Assembly (NCBI GenBank): GCA_017305665.1
Contig: JAFKKH010000017.1
Span: forward strand, 186,001 to 250,000
Direction: 5' to 3'
DNA: 64,000 nucleotides
Source: Hyphomicrobiales bacterium
GTDB lineage: Bacteria; Pseudomonadota; Alphaproteobacteria; Rhizobiales; Xanthobacteraceae
Notes under the pieces: generated by a model
Told to the model about the DNA's origin: nothing
Databases searched by the model: none
The model's input: only the letters and a program-made list of their open reading frames with translations
Translations under genes and position numbers: made by a program
Part shown: positions 11,201-19,746 of the stretch, one piece after another
How the letters are laid out: every line of letters starts with the position of its first letter
How positions within the stretch are numbered: position 1 is the first letter of the stretch

Positions 11201-11776
11201 GACAACACGCACCATGCCGTTCGCGCCGGCGAATCCCTGGACACTCGCAGCCGCGCGCTACAGCGTGGCACGCTGGTGCATCGCCTGTTGCAGTCGCTGC
11301 CCGATATTCCGCAAGAGCGCCGCCGCGACACCGCGCTGGCCTTTCTCGCGCGCAACGCGGGCGACTGGAGTACGGCCGAACGCGACGCCCTGGCGACGCA
11401 AGTGCTGGCGCTGATCGCGGACCCGAAATTCGCTCCGGTGTTCGCGGCCGGAAGCCGTGCCGAAGTCGCCATCGCCGGCCGCGTGACGACGCGGCGGGGA
11501 CAGTCCGCCCTCGTCTCCGGCCAGATCGATCGTCTTGTGGTGACCCCGGACGCGGTCCTGATCGTCGATTTCAAGACCAACCACGCGCCGCCTTCAAAGG
11601 TCGCCGACGCACCGCAGGTCTACATCCGCCAGCTCGCGCTCTACCGCGCGGTGCTCGGCAAGCTCTACCCCGGCCGTCCGATCAAGGCGGCGCTGCTTTG
11701 GACCGAAACGCCTGAAATGATGGAGATTTCAGGCCCTGCTCTGGACGCGGAGCTGGCCGCCATCATCTCCATGTGA
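8285..11776 (+). CDS. addA: Double-strand break repair helicase AddA
   Basis: This 1163-residue UvrD-type helicase-nuclease is the partner of AddB. It shows motif I SANAGSGKTHVL near residue 30, motif II DEAQDTSP, helicase motif VMTVHGAKGLEA, motif VAMTRAADRL and a C-terminal RecB-like nuclease (GQIDRLV, then VDFKTNH). The ATG at 8285 overlaps the addB TGA. A frame start at 8252 lies well inside addB and is rejected. Like addB, it acts in homologous recombination and repair in the cytoplasm. Helicase and nuclease motifs look intact. Confidence 0.95.
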   Translation: MVKAPRPVHPDASARQQRASDPATSVFVSANAGSGKTHVLVQRVIRLLLNNVDPVRILCITFTKAAAANMSERVFSTLGHWVTLDDDALDAALRDTGIARPDAKARQRARQLFAAALETPGGLKVQTIHALCTRLLQQFPFEARVPARFTVLDERDQTEMMERASLGVMLAASQNPDSPAGRALQYAMGAAADVTLRDVVNQACLSRDHFVAWTTERSIEQAIRDVADAVGVDPDDRIEDVEREIVDGPYLPRAEWDSLTAVLDTGNKSDIEQARRLREARAMVGDAAQVDRYLDVFLTGTSEPRKSFVTKKISDGRPDIAAMLDRECQRVIGLLDRRRALNVRDRTQSLLVIATAVAANYRREKLERGLLDYDDLIDKTLQMLDQTSPGWVHYKLDRGVDHVLIDEAQDTSPRQWDIVERIIADFTSGEGAREGVKRTMFAVGDEKQSIFSFQGAAPREFDDRRRKLEQKFRDAELPFRKEDFIYSFRSGKTILESVDHVFRDEAIYTSIHAVGAHPVHESLADAAPGVVDLWSLEERDKREEIEGWRAPFDAVSETSPEVKLARRIQTEIKALIAQRTMTGPMGNRRPLSYGDILVLVRRRGNAFDAIIQALKQSGIPVAGADRLKLTEHIAIIDLMNLADALLLPQDDLALAVALKSPLFGLDDDDLFSIAYKRKGSLRDALADHAATDGKFQNALNRLKACESRATQDTPFAFYAWLLGGDRGRLRILQRLGHEANDALDEFLELALAYERKAPASLQGFMAWLRAADTEVKRDMEISRDEVRVMTVHGAKGLEASVVFLADTVTSPADTERLSLIRMPRGNAAPHAAGVTVWAGRKAEDPPAVVNARAAMIGETEHEYRRLLYVAMTRAADRLIIGGCKPGNRKDVRQYAWYDLIDKGLGNSGLTMREIETPAGTVKRYSRPGDTEPAAAGQAAPAVAARIALPPWLRTMATPEAPSDQLLRPSDTDDNTHHAVRAGESLDTRSRALQRGTLVHRLLQSLPDIPQERRRDTALAFLARNAGDWSTAERDALATQVLALIADPKFAPVFAAGSRAEVAIAGRVTTRRGQSALVSGQIDRLVVTPDAVLIVDFKTNHAPPSKVADAPQVYIRQLALYRAVLGKLYPGRPIKAALLWTETPEMMEISGPALDAELAAIISM

Positions 11777-11945
11777 GGAACCTTGACCCGGCAAGGGCGC
11801 GTTCATAGGTTGGATGGCATGATATCGTGTGGTGGTTCTGACATTCGCAAAAATGGCTCGCTGCGAAGTAATGCGAATGTTAGAACCGGAACATGAGCTG
11901 CGCGATTCTTTCACGGCGCGCATCACCGATGTAACGAGGTATTCC

Positions 11946-12266
11946 ATGGCTGTTGGCAAGGTTTCGGACACCGATTTCGAATCGGAAGTGCTCAAGGCGA
12001 ACGGCCCGGTTGTGGTCGATTTCTGGGCCGAATGGTGCGGCCCGTGCCGCATGATCGCACCCGCGCTCGACGAGATTGCCGGCGCCATGGGCGACAAGGT
12101 CAAGATCGTCAAGCTGAACGTCGACGAGAGCCCGAAGACGGCCTCGAAGTACGGCGTGATGTCGATCCCGACCCTGATGATCTTCAAGGGCGGCGAGATG
12201 GCTTCGCGCCAGGTCGGTGCCGCGCCGAAGCAGAAGCTGCAGCAGTGGATCAACGGCGCGGTCTGA
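11946..12266 (+). CDS. trxA: Thioredoxin
   Basis: This is a standard 106-residue thioredoxin with the redox motif WAEWCGPCRM and the cis-Pro segment MSIPTLM. It reduces protein disulfides using electrons from thioredoxin reductase. The start at 11946 (MAVGKVSD) is preceded by an acgaggta Shine-Dalgarno-like stretch. A frame extension to 11829 adds an unconserved leader. It lies 170 bp after addA and is followed by a strong terminator. Confidence 0.96.
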   Translation: MAVGKVSDTDFESEVLKANGPVVVDFWAEWCGPCRMIAPALDEIAGAMGDKVKIVKLNVDESPKTASKYGVMSIPTLMIFKGGEMASRQVGAAPKQKLQQWINGAV

Positions 12267-12292
12267 TTTTTCTGCGCTTTGGAAATTTACGA

Positions 12293-12320
12293 ACGGCCGG
12301 CTCATCGCCGGCCGTTTTTG
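12293..12320 (+). terminator. Rho-independent terminator of trxA
   Basis: A perfect 9-bp GC-rich stem (12293-12301 with 12307-12315, acggccggc pairing gccggccgt) with a 5-nt loop is followed by a T5 run. It lies 26 bp after the trxA stop, between convergent trxA and folC. Confidence 0.9.
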
Positions 12321-12355
12321 TTTGTTGGTCGCTCTCTGGGAGAGGGAAGGAAGAA

Positions 12356-13684
12356 TCAGCCCGGCAGCGTGCCGTTCTCGGCCAACACGTGGCCTGCAAG
12401 ATAGAGCGATCCCGCGATCAAAATGCGCGGCGGGATTTCGTAAGCCAGCCGCGTCAGCGATTGCAGCGCCGCCGCGACATCAGACGCGGCTTCGACGCGC
12501 ATGCCGAGCGCGCGCACGGCGTCCGCCAGCACGTCGGGCGGCATCGCGTTCTCGGTCTCCGGAATCGGCACGACGATGATGTGGCGGGTCAGCCCGGCGA
12601 AATTGGCCAGAAAGCCCCTCGCATCCTTGGTGCCCATCATGCCGACGATCAGCACCAGCGGCCGCGACACCCGCTCCTCGAGATCGCCGAGCGCCGCCGC
12701 AGCTACCCGCCCACCGTCGGCATTGTGCCCGCCATCGAGCCAGATCTCGGCGTCGCGCGGCGCTCGATCGACCAGCCTGCCCGACGTCAGTCGCTGCATC
12801 CGCGCCGGCCACTCGGCGCCGGTGACGCCGCGCTCGTAGGCCGCCGTATCGATCCTGAACAATGTCTGCGTCCGCAGCGTTGCGATCGCAAGCCCGGCAT
12901 TGTCGAACTGATGCCGCCCGAACAGCCGCGGCGCGGCGAGATCGAGCAGGCCGCGCTCGTCCTGATAGACCAGCCGTCCGCGCTCGACGCTGACATGCCA
13001 GTCCTGGCCGGCGGCATGCAACGGACTGCGCATCTGCTTCGCCCGCTGCTCGATCACGGCCTGCGCTTCCGGCAACTGCTCGGCGGTGATCACCGGCACG
13101 CCACGCTTGATGATGCCGGCCTTCTCGCCGGCGATCTGGATCAGCGAATTGCCGAGAAATTCGATGTGATCGATGCCGATGGGCGTGATGACGCAGGCGA
13201 GCGGCGCCTCAACCACATTGGTGCTGTCGAGCCGGCCGCCGAGCCCGACCTCCAGCAGCAGTACGTCGGCAGGAACCTTCGCGAACAGCAGAAACGCCGC
13301 CGCGGTCTTCATCTCGAATTCAGTGATGGGTTCGCCGCCATTGACACGTTCGCATTCGAGCAGCGCGTCGCGCAAGTCATCGTCGCCGACCAATGTCCCT
13401 GCGAGTCGCACACATTCGTTGAGTCGCACCAGATAGGGCGAGGTATAGGCGTGCACCTTCAAGCCTGCGGCTTCGAGGATCGCGCGCAGGTACGCGACCG
13501 TCGAACCCTTGCCGTTGGTACCGGCGACATGGATCACCGGCGGCAGCTTGCGTTCGGGATGATCCAGCCGGGCCAGGATGCGCTGCATCCGATCGAGAGT
13601 CAGATCGATCTTGTTCGGATGCAGCTTCGACACCCGCGCGACGACGTCGCCGAGCGGCGGCTGGGCGGACGAGCTGGCGCTCAC
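12356..13684 (-). CDS. folC: Dihydrofolate synthase / folylpolyglutamate synthase
   Basis: This 442-residue Mur-ligase-family enzyme adds glutamate to dihydropteroate and then to folates. It has the FolC P-loop [10 protein letters not shown] (near residue 50) and the following [10 protein letters not shown] segment. Further motifs are [11 protein letters not shown] and, near the C-terminus, LDGGHN. The start is GTG and overlaps the accD stop (GTGA), so it is coupled to accD, an order usual in this lineage. It is the last gene of the trp-accD-folC run. Confidence 0.95.
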   Translation of the reverse strand: MSASSSAQPPLGDVVARVSKLHPNKIDLTLDRMQRILARLDHPERKLPPVIHVAGTNGKGSTVAYLRAILEAAGLKVHAYTSPYLVRLNECVRLAGTLVGDDDLRDALLECERVNGGEPITEFEMKTAAAFLLFAKVPADVLLLEVGLGGRLDSTNVVEAPLACVITPIGIDHIEFLGNSLIQIAGEKAGIIKRGVPVITAEQLPEAQAVIEQRAKQMRSPLHAAGQDWHVSVERGRLVYQDERGLLDLAAPRLFGRHQFDNAGLAIATLRTQTLFRIDTAAYERGVTGAEWPARMQRLTSGRLVDRAPRDAEIWLDGGHNADGGRVAAAALGDLEERVSRPLVLIVGMMGTKDARGFLANFAGLTRHIIVVPIPETENAMPPDVLADAVRALGMRVEAASDVAAALQSLTRLAYEIPPRILIAGSLYLAGHVLAENGTLPG

Positions 13685-14616
13685 GCCTGAGGCGCTGGCG
13701 CCGCTGTTTCAGCGGCAGGCACCGGCTCGGCTGCGACCGGCGTGATGGATGGCTTGACCGCATCGACCGCGGGCGCCTTGGTCAGCAGGCGGCATAGCCG
13801 CGCCAGCGTCGGGCGCAACTCGTGGCGATGCACCACCATGTCCACCATGCCGTGGTCCTTCAGGTATTCGGCGCGCTGGAAACCGTCCGGCAATTTTTCA
13901 CGGATGGTCTGCTCGATGACGCGCGCACCGGCAAAACCGATCAGCGCACCGGGCTCCGCGATCTGGATGTCGCCGAGCATGGCATAGGATGCCGTGACGC
14001 CGCCGGTGGTCGGATTGGTCAGTACCACGATGTAGGGTTGGCCGGCCTCGCGCAGCATCTGCACCGCGACGGTAGTGCGCGGCAACTGCATCAGCGACAG
14101 AATACCTTCCTGCATCCGCGCACCGCCGGAGGCCGCGAACACGATGAACGGGCATTTCTTTTCGACCGCAAGCTCGAGCCCGCGCACGATGGCCTCGCCC
14201 GCCGCCATGCCGAGCGAACCGCCCATGAAATCGAAATCCTGCACCGCGACCACGACGCCAGCATTTTCAAGTTTGCCGAACCCGACCTTCACCGAGTCGT
14301 TCAGCCCGGTCTTGGCCCGCGCATCCTTGATGCGGTCGACATATCTGCGCTCGTCGCGAAACTTCAGCGGATCGGCGGTGACGTCGGGCAGCGCCACGTC
14401 ATACCAGGTCTCATTGTCGAAGATCGACTTCATGCGCGCGTTCGCGCCCATGCGCATGTGATAGTTCGAGCCGGGAATGACAAACTGGTTGCTCTCGACG
14501 TCCTTGTAGAACACGAGTTGCCCGGTATCCGGACACTTGATCCAGAGATTTTCCGGAGTTTCGCGCTTGAGGATGCTGCGAATCTTGGGCCGGACAACGT
14601 TGGTCAACCAGTTCAT
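13681..14616 (-). CDS. accD: Acetyl-CoA carboxylase carboxyltransferase subunit beta
   Basis: This 311-residue beta subunit of carboxyltransferase transfers carboxyl from biotin-BCCP to acetyl-CoA in fatty-acid synthesis. The crotonase-like core is complete, with the GGARMQEG oxyanion segment. The N-terminal Zn-ribbon present in E. coli (four Cys) is degraded: only one Cys remains (IKCPDTG) and the second pair is replaced by VIPGSNYH. The C-terminus has an Ala/Pro-rich tail of about 30 residues. The AccA partner is not in the window. Confidence 0.95.
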   Translation of the reverse strand: MNWLTNVVRPKIRSILKRETPENLWIKCPDTGQLVFYKDVESNQFVIPGSNYHMRMGANARMKSIFDNETWYDVALPDVTADPLKFRDERRYVDRIKDARAKTGLNDSVKVGFGKLENAGVVVAVQDFDFMGGSLGMAAGEAIVRGLELAVEKKCPFIVFAASGGARMQEGILSLMQLPRTTVAVQMLREAGQPYIVVLTNPTTGGVTASYAMLGDIQIAEPGALIGFAGARVIEQTIREKLPDGFQRAEYLKDHGMVDMVVHRHELRPTLARLCRLLTKAPAVDAVKPSITPVAAEPVPAAETAAPAPQA

Positions 14617-14727
14617 GGTCTGCTCCGAATCGCACAGCGCCTGCGGCGCATGGCTCCTGACTATATGGCCGTCCCGGCCAGACCGGGCAACGGCGGATTC
14701 CGGAATAAAATACCCCGCAATTGCGGC

Positions 14728-15564
14728 TTATTCGGCGGCCTGCCGCGCCGACCGGACACCGCCGGCCAGCGAAGCCACGAGGTCGACGACCGCACCGACT
14801 GTTTTTGCCGTCGCCTTGCCCTCGGCATCGAGGCTCTTGGCCAATACGTCGACCAGCGCCGTGCCGACCACCGCACCATTGGCACGCTCGGCGATGGCCT
14901 GCGCCGCCTCCGGCGTGCGGATACCGAACCCGACGCAGACCGGCAGCGGCGTGTGGCGTTTGATGCGGGCAACCGCCGTACCGACCGCAGATGAATCCGC
15001 CGCCGCGCTGCCGGTGATGCCGGTGATCGAGACGTAGTAGACGAAGCCCGACGTGTTCGCGAGCACCGCGGGCAGACGCTTGTCGTCGGTGGTCGGCGTC
15101 GCCAGGCGAATGAAGTTCAGCCCGGCCTTCATCGCGGGAATGCACAACTCGGAGTCTTCCTCCGGCGGCAGATCGACGATGATCAGGCCGTCGACGCCGG
15201 CAGTCTTCGCATCGGCCAGAAATCTATCGACGCCATAGATGTAGATCGGGTTGTAGTAACCCATCAGCACGATCGGCGTCGCATTATCGTCCTTGCGGAA
15301 GGCGCGCACGAGATCGAGCGTCTTCTTCAAGGTCATGCCCGCCTTCAGCGCGCGCAGGCCGGCGGCCTGGATCGCCGGACCGTCCGCCATCGGATCGGTG
15401 AAGGCCATCCCGAGTTCGATGATGTCGGCGCCGGCCTTCGGCAGCGCCTTTATGAGATCGAGCGACGTCGCCATGTCAGGATCGCCCCCCATCACGTAGG
15501 TGACGAAGGCCGAGCGTCCCTGCGTCTGCAGCTCGGCAAAGCGTGTGTCGATACGAGTGGTCAC
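14728..15564 (-). CDS. trpA: Tryptophan synthase alpha subunit
   Basis: This 278-residue TIM-barrel subunit cleaves indole-3-glycerol phosphate to indole, which is channelled to TrpB. The catalytic Glu lies in IIELG and the catalytic Asp in FTDPMADGP; the usual Pro before Phe is Ala here (GMAFTDP). The phosphate loop appears as VGFGIRTPE and VVGTALVD. Its start overlaps the trpB stop by 4 bp, so the two subunits are co-translated. Confidence 0.96.
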   Translation of the reverse strand: MTTRIDTRFAELQTQGRSAFVTYVMGGDPDMATSLDLIKALPKAGADIIELGMAFTDPMADGPAIQAAGLRALKAGMTLKKTLDLVRAFRKDDNATPIVLMGYYNPIYIYGVDRFLADAKTAGVDGLIIVDLPPEEDSELCIPAMKAGLNFIRLATPTTDDKRLPAVLANTSGFVYYVSITGITGSAAADSSAVGTAVARIKRHTPLPVCVGFGIRTPEAAQAIAERANGAVVGTALVDVLAKSLDAEGKATAKTVGAVVDLVASLAGGVRSARQAAE

Positions 15565-16778
15565 GTCTTCTTCCTGCCCTTCAAGATGTCGCCGACCTGC
15601 GGCACGTCCTTGTCGCCTCGGCCCGACAGATTGACCACCATGAGGTGATTCTTCGGCCGCTGCGGCGCGAGGTCCATGACGCGCGCGATGGCGTGCGCCG
15701 ATTCCAGCGCCGGGATGATGCCCTCGAGCCGCGACAGCAATTGAAATGCGCTAAGTGCTTCCTCGTCAGTGGCCGAGAGATATTTGACGCGGCCGGTTTC
15801 GTGCAGCCAGGAATGCTCCGGCCCGATGCCGGGATAATCGAGGCCCGCCGAGATCGAGTGCGCGTCCTGGATCTGACCGTCGTCGTTCATCAAGAGATAC
15901 GTGCGGTTGCCGTGCAGCACGCCGGGCCGGCCGCCGGTGAGCGAGGCCGCGTGTAGCTTGTCGAGGCCGTGGCCCGCCGCCTCGACACCGAAAATCTCGA
16001 CCGAGGAGTCGTCGAGGAACGGATGGAAAAGACCCATCGCGTTGGAGCCGCCGCCGATGCAGGCGATCAGCGAATCCGGCAGGCGGCCCTCGGCCTCCTG
16101 CATCTGCTGCCGCGTCTCGTCGCCGATTACGGACTGGAAATCGCGCACCATCATCGGATAGGGATGCGGCCCCGCCACCGTGCCGATGCAATAGAAGGTG
16201 TCGTGCACGTTGGTCACCCAGTCGCGCAACGCCTCGTTCATGGCATCCTTCAGCGTGCGCGTGCCCGATTGCACCGGCACCACCTTGGCCCCAAGCATTT
16301 CCATGCGGATGACGTTGGGCTCCTGCCGCGCGACGTCCACCGCGCCCATGTAGACCACGCAGTCCAGACCGAAGCGCGCGCACAGCGTCGCCGTCGCCAC
16401 GCCATGCTGGCCCGCGCCGGTCTCAGCGATGATGCGCTTCTTGCCCATGCGGCGCGCGACCAGAATCTGGCCGAGCACGTTGTTGACCTTGTGCGAGCCG
16501 GTGTGATTGAGCTCTTCGCGCTTTAGATAAACCTTCGCGCCACCCAGGTGCTCGGTGAGGCGCTGCGCGAAGTACAGCGGCGACGGCCGGCCGATATAGT
16601 CCTTGCGATAGCCGGCCATCTCGCGCTGGAACGCCGGATCGTTCTTGGCGTCGGCATAGGCCTTTTCCAGATCGAGGATCAGCGGCATCAGCGTTTCCGC
16701 GACGAAGCGGCCGCCGAACATGCCGAAATGCCCGCGCTCGTCGGGGCCGGAGCGGAAGGAATTGAGACGAGAATTCAT
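15561..16778 (-). CDS. trpB: Tryptophan synthase beta subunit
   Basis: This 405-residue PLP enzyme makes tryptophan from indole and serine. The PLP Lys is K97 in [10 protein letters not shown], the catalytic Glu is in [10 protein letters not shown], and the phosphate-binding loop is [10 protein letters not shown]. It is followed by trpA with a 4-bp overlap. The 136-bp gap to upstream trpF is filled by a palindromic repeat. No leader peptide or trp attenuator is evident there. Confidence 0.97.
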   Translation of the reverse strand: MNSRLNSFRSGPDERGHFGMFGGRFVAETLMPLILDLEKAYADAKNDPAFQREMAGYRKDYIGRPSPLYFAQRLTEHLGGAKVYLKREELNHTGSHKVNNVLGQILVARRMGKKRIIAETGAGQHGVATATLCARFGLDCVVYMGAVDVARQEPNVIRMEMLGAKVVPVQSGTRTLKDAMNEALRDWVTNVHDTFYCIGTVAGPHPYPMMVRDFQSVIGDETRQQMQEAEGRLPDSLIACIGGGSNAMGLFHPFLDDSSVEIFGVEAAGHGLDKLHAASLTGGRPGVLHGNRTYLLMNDDGQIQDAHSISAGLDYPGIGPEHSWLHETGRVKYLSATDEEALSAFQLLSRLEGIIPALESAHAIARVMDLAPQRPKNHLMVVNLSGRGDKDVPQVGDILKGRKKT

Positions 16779-16784
16779 TGGGTG

Positions 16785-16893
16785 CCGTCATCCTGAGGTG
16801 CGAGCGCAGCGAGCCTCGAAGGATGGCGGCCGCGTCGATCAAGGCCGTCGCCCTTCGAGGGCCGCGCAATGCGCGGCCACCTCAGGGTGACGG
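16785..16893. repeat. Dispersed palindromic repeat between trpF and trpB
   Basis: Complementary ends ccgtcatcctgaggtg (16785-16800) and cacctcagggtgacgg (16878-16893) pair with one mismatch, and the interior also contains complementary gcctcgaagg/cccttcgagg blocks. From memory this resembles an abundant repeat family in Bradyrhizobium-type genomes. In RNA it would form a long hairpin between trpF and trpB. Confidence 0.75.
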
Positions 16894-16914
16894 CAATAAG
16901 TTCGGCATCCGCTA

Positions 16915-17574
16915 TCATGCTGGGCTCACCGAGTCAGCCGCTCGCGCGGCCCGAACGAAATCGCGGATCAGGTCGGCATCCTTGACGCCGGGGGCACTTT
17001 CGACGCCGGACGAGACATCGACGCCGCCGGCGCGCGTGATCCGCACCGCATCCTGAATATTGGCGGCGCTGAGGCCACCCGACAGCATGAACGGAATGCC
17101 GAGCGCGAGGTTTTCCAGCAGATGCCAGTCGAAGGGCATGCCGAGCCCGCCCGGCCGCGTCGCCTCCTTCGGCGCGCGCGCATCGAACAGGATGCGATCG
17201 GCTACAGTGGCGTAACCGGGCAGCGACGCCAGGTCGGCGGCCGTCTCGACGCCCATCGCCTTCATCACCGGCAGGCCAAACTTCTGCTTGATGTCGCGGA
17301 TGCGCGCCACGGTCTCTTTGCCGTGCAGTTGCAGCAGATCCGGCCGCAGGGTTTCGACGATGTTGCCCAGCGTCGCATCGTCGGCATCGACGGTCAGCGC
17401 GACCTTGCCGGCGCGGCCCTTCACCCGCGCGCCGAGCTCGCGCGCGAGAGAGAGATCGAGATGCCGCGGCGATGGCGGGAAGAACACGAAGCCCACCATG
17501 TCGGCGCCCGCCTCCAGCGCCACGTCGAGCGTCGCAGGGGTGGACAGGCCGCATATTTTGACGATCAGGGACAT
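16915..17574 (-). CDS. trpF: Phosphoribosylanthranilate isomerase
   Basis: This 219-residue TIM-barrel enzyme converts phosphoribosylanthranilate to CdRP in tryptophan synthesis. The general-base Cys is in VKICGLS at the N-terminus, the acid Asp in ILFDARAP, and the phosphate-binding segments are FMLSGGLSA and DVSSGVES. The ATG at 17574 has gagagc upstream. The frame remains open further upstream but without family similarity. It is first in the trpF-trpB-trpA-accD-folC run. Confidence 0.95.
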   Translation of the reverse strand: MSLIVKICGLSTPATLDVALEAGADMVGFVFFPPSPRHLDLSLARELGARVKGRAGKVALTVDADDATLGNIVETLRPDLLQLHGKETVARIRDIKQKFGLPVMKAMGVETAADLASLPGYATVADRILFDARAPKEATRPGGLGMPFDWHLLENLALGIPFMLSGGLSAANIQDAVRITRAGGVDVSSGVESAPGVKDADLIRDFVRAARAADSVSPA

Positions 17575-17699
17575 GCTCTCGAACGATATTGGCGCGGACC
17601 GGGGTTGTCGGCGTAAAGCCGAGCCCGGGCTTGGGCGCGATGGGGCGGGTTCTACAACGTCGGGCCGGGCTTGTCTCCCGCCGCGCGCGACGGGGCGAA

Positions 17700-18074
17700 C
17701 TACGGGTTCGGGGCACCACCGCCATATCCGGCCCCCGGCGTCAGGTCCGGCAGCCGCCGCGGATCGGGGGAAACTGCCGTGCGGGATCGCAAATCGGCCA
17801 GTTCCAGCCGCGCCTGCCGCGCATCGGCCTCGTGCTGGCGAGCCGCACGCCGCCAGTGGCGCTGCCGAAACCAGGTGGCAATGCCCCCGGCCACCACACC
17901 GAGGATCGCAACCGCAATGATCACCATGAACAGCGGCAGCGTGACCCCGGCCGACGGGTCGCTCGAATTGAACGGATCGAACGACACCGTCACGAGACGC
18001 CGGTTGGCCACCGCGAACACGACGAATATGACACCGAGCGGAATGACGATCAGGCCGGTCAGAAACTTGCGCAT
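17700..18074 (-). CDS. lapA: LapA-domain (DUF1049) inner-membrane protein
   Basis: This 124-residue protein has two predicted membrane helices (about residues 4-22 and 45-65), the second followed by a basic cytoplasmic segment (WFRQRHWRRAARQ) and a coiled-coil-like region. In enterics LapA works with LapB on LPS assembly and LpxC turnover; whether that holds here is unknown. Placement between ihfB and trpF is usual for the lineage. The start at 18074 gives MRKFLTGLIV; an upstream frame start at 18119 lacks similarity. Confidence 0.8.
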   Translation of the reverse strand: MRKFLTGLIVIPLGVIFVVFAVANRRLVTVSFDPFNSSDPSAGVTLPLFMVIIAVAILGVVAGGIATWFRQRHWRRAARQHEADARQARLELADLRSRTAVSPDPRRLPDLTPGAGYGGGAPNP

Positions 18075-18172
18075 GATCTCTCTCGCGACGGCGATATCGG
18101 GCCACGCTGGCCAGCGCACGGGCCCGGAATGAAGGGCCCGATAGTCATTATTTCCCGCCGGCTATAACGCTG

Positions 18173-18481
18173 TTATGCGCCGGCTTCGCTCGCTACGCTG
18201 TAGTCGCGATTGAGCCGCTCGCGCATTTCCTTGCCGGTCTTGAAAAACGGAACGCTCTTTTGATCGACCGGGACATGCTCGCCGGTGCGCGGATTGCGGC
18301 CTGCGCGCGCGGGCCGGTGCTTGACCGAGAATGCGCCAAAACCCCGCAGTTCGACGCGATCTCCCCGCGCGAGCGCTGCGACGATCTCTTCGAGAATCGC
18401 GTTCACGATATTCTCCACGTCCCTCTGATAGAGGTGTGGATTATGTTCGGCGATGCGCTGAACGAGTTCGGATTTGATCAT
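18173..18481 (-). CDS. ihfB: Integration host factor subunit beta
   Basis: This 102-residue HU/IHF-family DNA-bending protein begins [17 protein letters not shown]. The beta-arm region includes the family signature [12 protein letters not shown] with the intercalating Pro. It forms the IHF heterodimer with IhfA, which is not in the window. Tyrosine-integrase elements such as the tRNA-Leu island in this window often depend on IHF. The start at 18481 is chosen by family length. Confidence 0.95.
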   Translation of the reverse strand: MIKSELVQRIAEHNPHLYQRDVENIVNAILEEIVAALARGDRVELRGFGAFSVKHRPARAGRNPRTGEHVPVDQKSVPFFKTGKEMRERLNRDYSVASEAGA

Positions 18482-18651
18482 CGAGACTGGGACCCGTGAC
18501 GTGGGGAAGCCCATTTCCGTGAAAACAGCCAGAACTGTCAAGACGCTAAATGCGATTCAGACGAATTGAAAATCCTCTATGACAGCCCGTGTCGCGGAAA
18601 AAATTGTCCCTCGCAGTGCGAAAAATCCGCGCAGGCGCCCCGATTTGAACC

Positions 18652-19629
18652 TTAGTTCGGGACTGCGGGCTCCCACAGCGCCAGCATGCCGTCGAGACCG
18701 AGCCGATCGACCGCACGCACGACGCCGGTCTGCTCGACCTGCCGCGCGATGTTGCTCAACCCAAGGGCGTTGAGCGTGACCGCGGCCGCCGTGCGCAGGA
18801 ATGTCAGATCGCCGAAGCGCGGCGACATCTTGAAATCGTGCACGGGAAGACCGGACTTCACCTTCTTCTCCGCCACGAGCCATGCGATCGCGGTTTTCTC
18901 GTCGCCGAGCTGATCGATCAGCTTGAGGCCAACCGCTTGCCGGCCGGTGAAAACACGGCCATCGGAGACTTTTGCAAGCTGCTCCTCGCTCATGCTGCGA
19001 CGCGTCTGCACCAGCCCCTTGAACCAGGCATAAGAATCCTTGACCAGCGCATCGAGTGCGGCACGCGCCTCCGGACTGGTCGGCTCGTAGCCGTTCGGCG
19101 CTGCCTTTAGCGGCGAGGATTTGACCGATTCCACCTGCACGCCGACCGTCTTCAGCAATTCGGTGAAGTTGGGAAACTGAAACAGCACACCGATCGAGCC
19201 GACCAATGCCGTCTGCTGTGCAACGATATGATCGGAGGCGAGTGCGGCGATGTAGCCGCCCGACGCACAGAGCCCGTCAACCACCACGACCAGCGGCTTC
19301 TTGGCTTTCAGACGCATCAGCGAATCGTAAAGCTGCTCGGAGCCGGAGGTGGTGCCGCCCGGCGAATTGATGTGCACGATGACTGCGGGCGCATTCGACT
19401 TGGCGAGCCGCTCCAGTGCCTCGACGCGCTCCTGGTCGCTGCGGATCAGCCCCTCGATCTTGACGCGCTCGATCGCATTCACGCCCGCCAGCTTGCGGCC
19501 CGACGGTGTGCCATAGACGCCGAAGGCGACAATCGCGGCGATGGCGATCAGCACCGCGACCACGCGCCAGAAGGTGAGCTTGCGGCGCATCCGGCGGCGA
19601 TCGACGATCACGTCCGATTCAAGCGACAT
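18652..19629 (-). CDS. sppA: Signal peptide peptidase SppA
   Basis: This 325-residue serine protease degrades cleaved signal peptides at the inner membrane. An N-terminal membrane anchor lies at about residues 19-40. The Ser/Lys dyad is visible as Ser123 in CASGGY and Lys175 in SSPLKAAPNGY, and GSIGVLFQ is the expected core motif. The length fits the short single-core SppA form. It lies between the RND pair and ihfB. Confidence 0.93.
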   Translation of the reverse strand: MSLESDVIVDRRRMRRKLTFWRVVAVLIAIAAIVAFGVYGTPSGRKLAGVNAIERVKIEGLIRSDQERVEALERLAKSNAPAVIVHINSPGGTTSGSEQLYDSLMRLKAKKPLVVVVDGLCASGGYIAALASDHIVAQQTALVGSIGVLFQFPNFTELLKTVGVQVESVKSSPLKAAPNGYEPTSPEARAALDALVKDSYAWFKGLVQTRRSMSEEQLAKVSDGRVFTGRQAVGLKLIDQLGDEKTAIAWLVAEKKVKSGLPVHDFKMSPRFGDLTFLRTAAAVTLNALGLSNIARQVEQTGVVRAVDRLGLDGMLALWEPAVPN

Positions 19630-19746
19630 CGAAATTTCTCCTGGTGGACCTAATCATGGTCCGCATCGCGGTGCGCATGACGTTGATTTGGTGGGGTCAA
19701 ATTACATCAATTGCGATGCAATATGAAGAACGGGGCCTCGTGGCAA

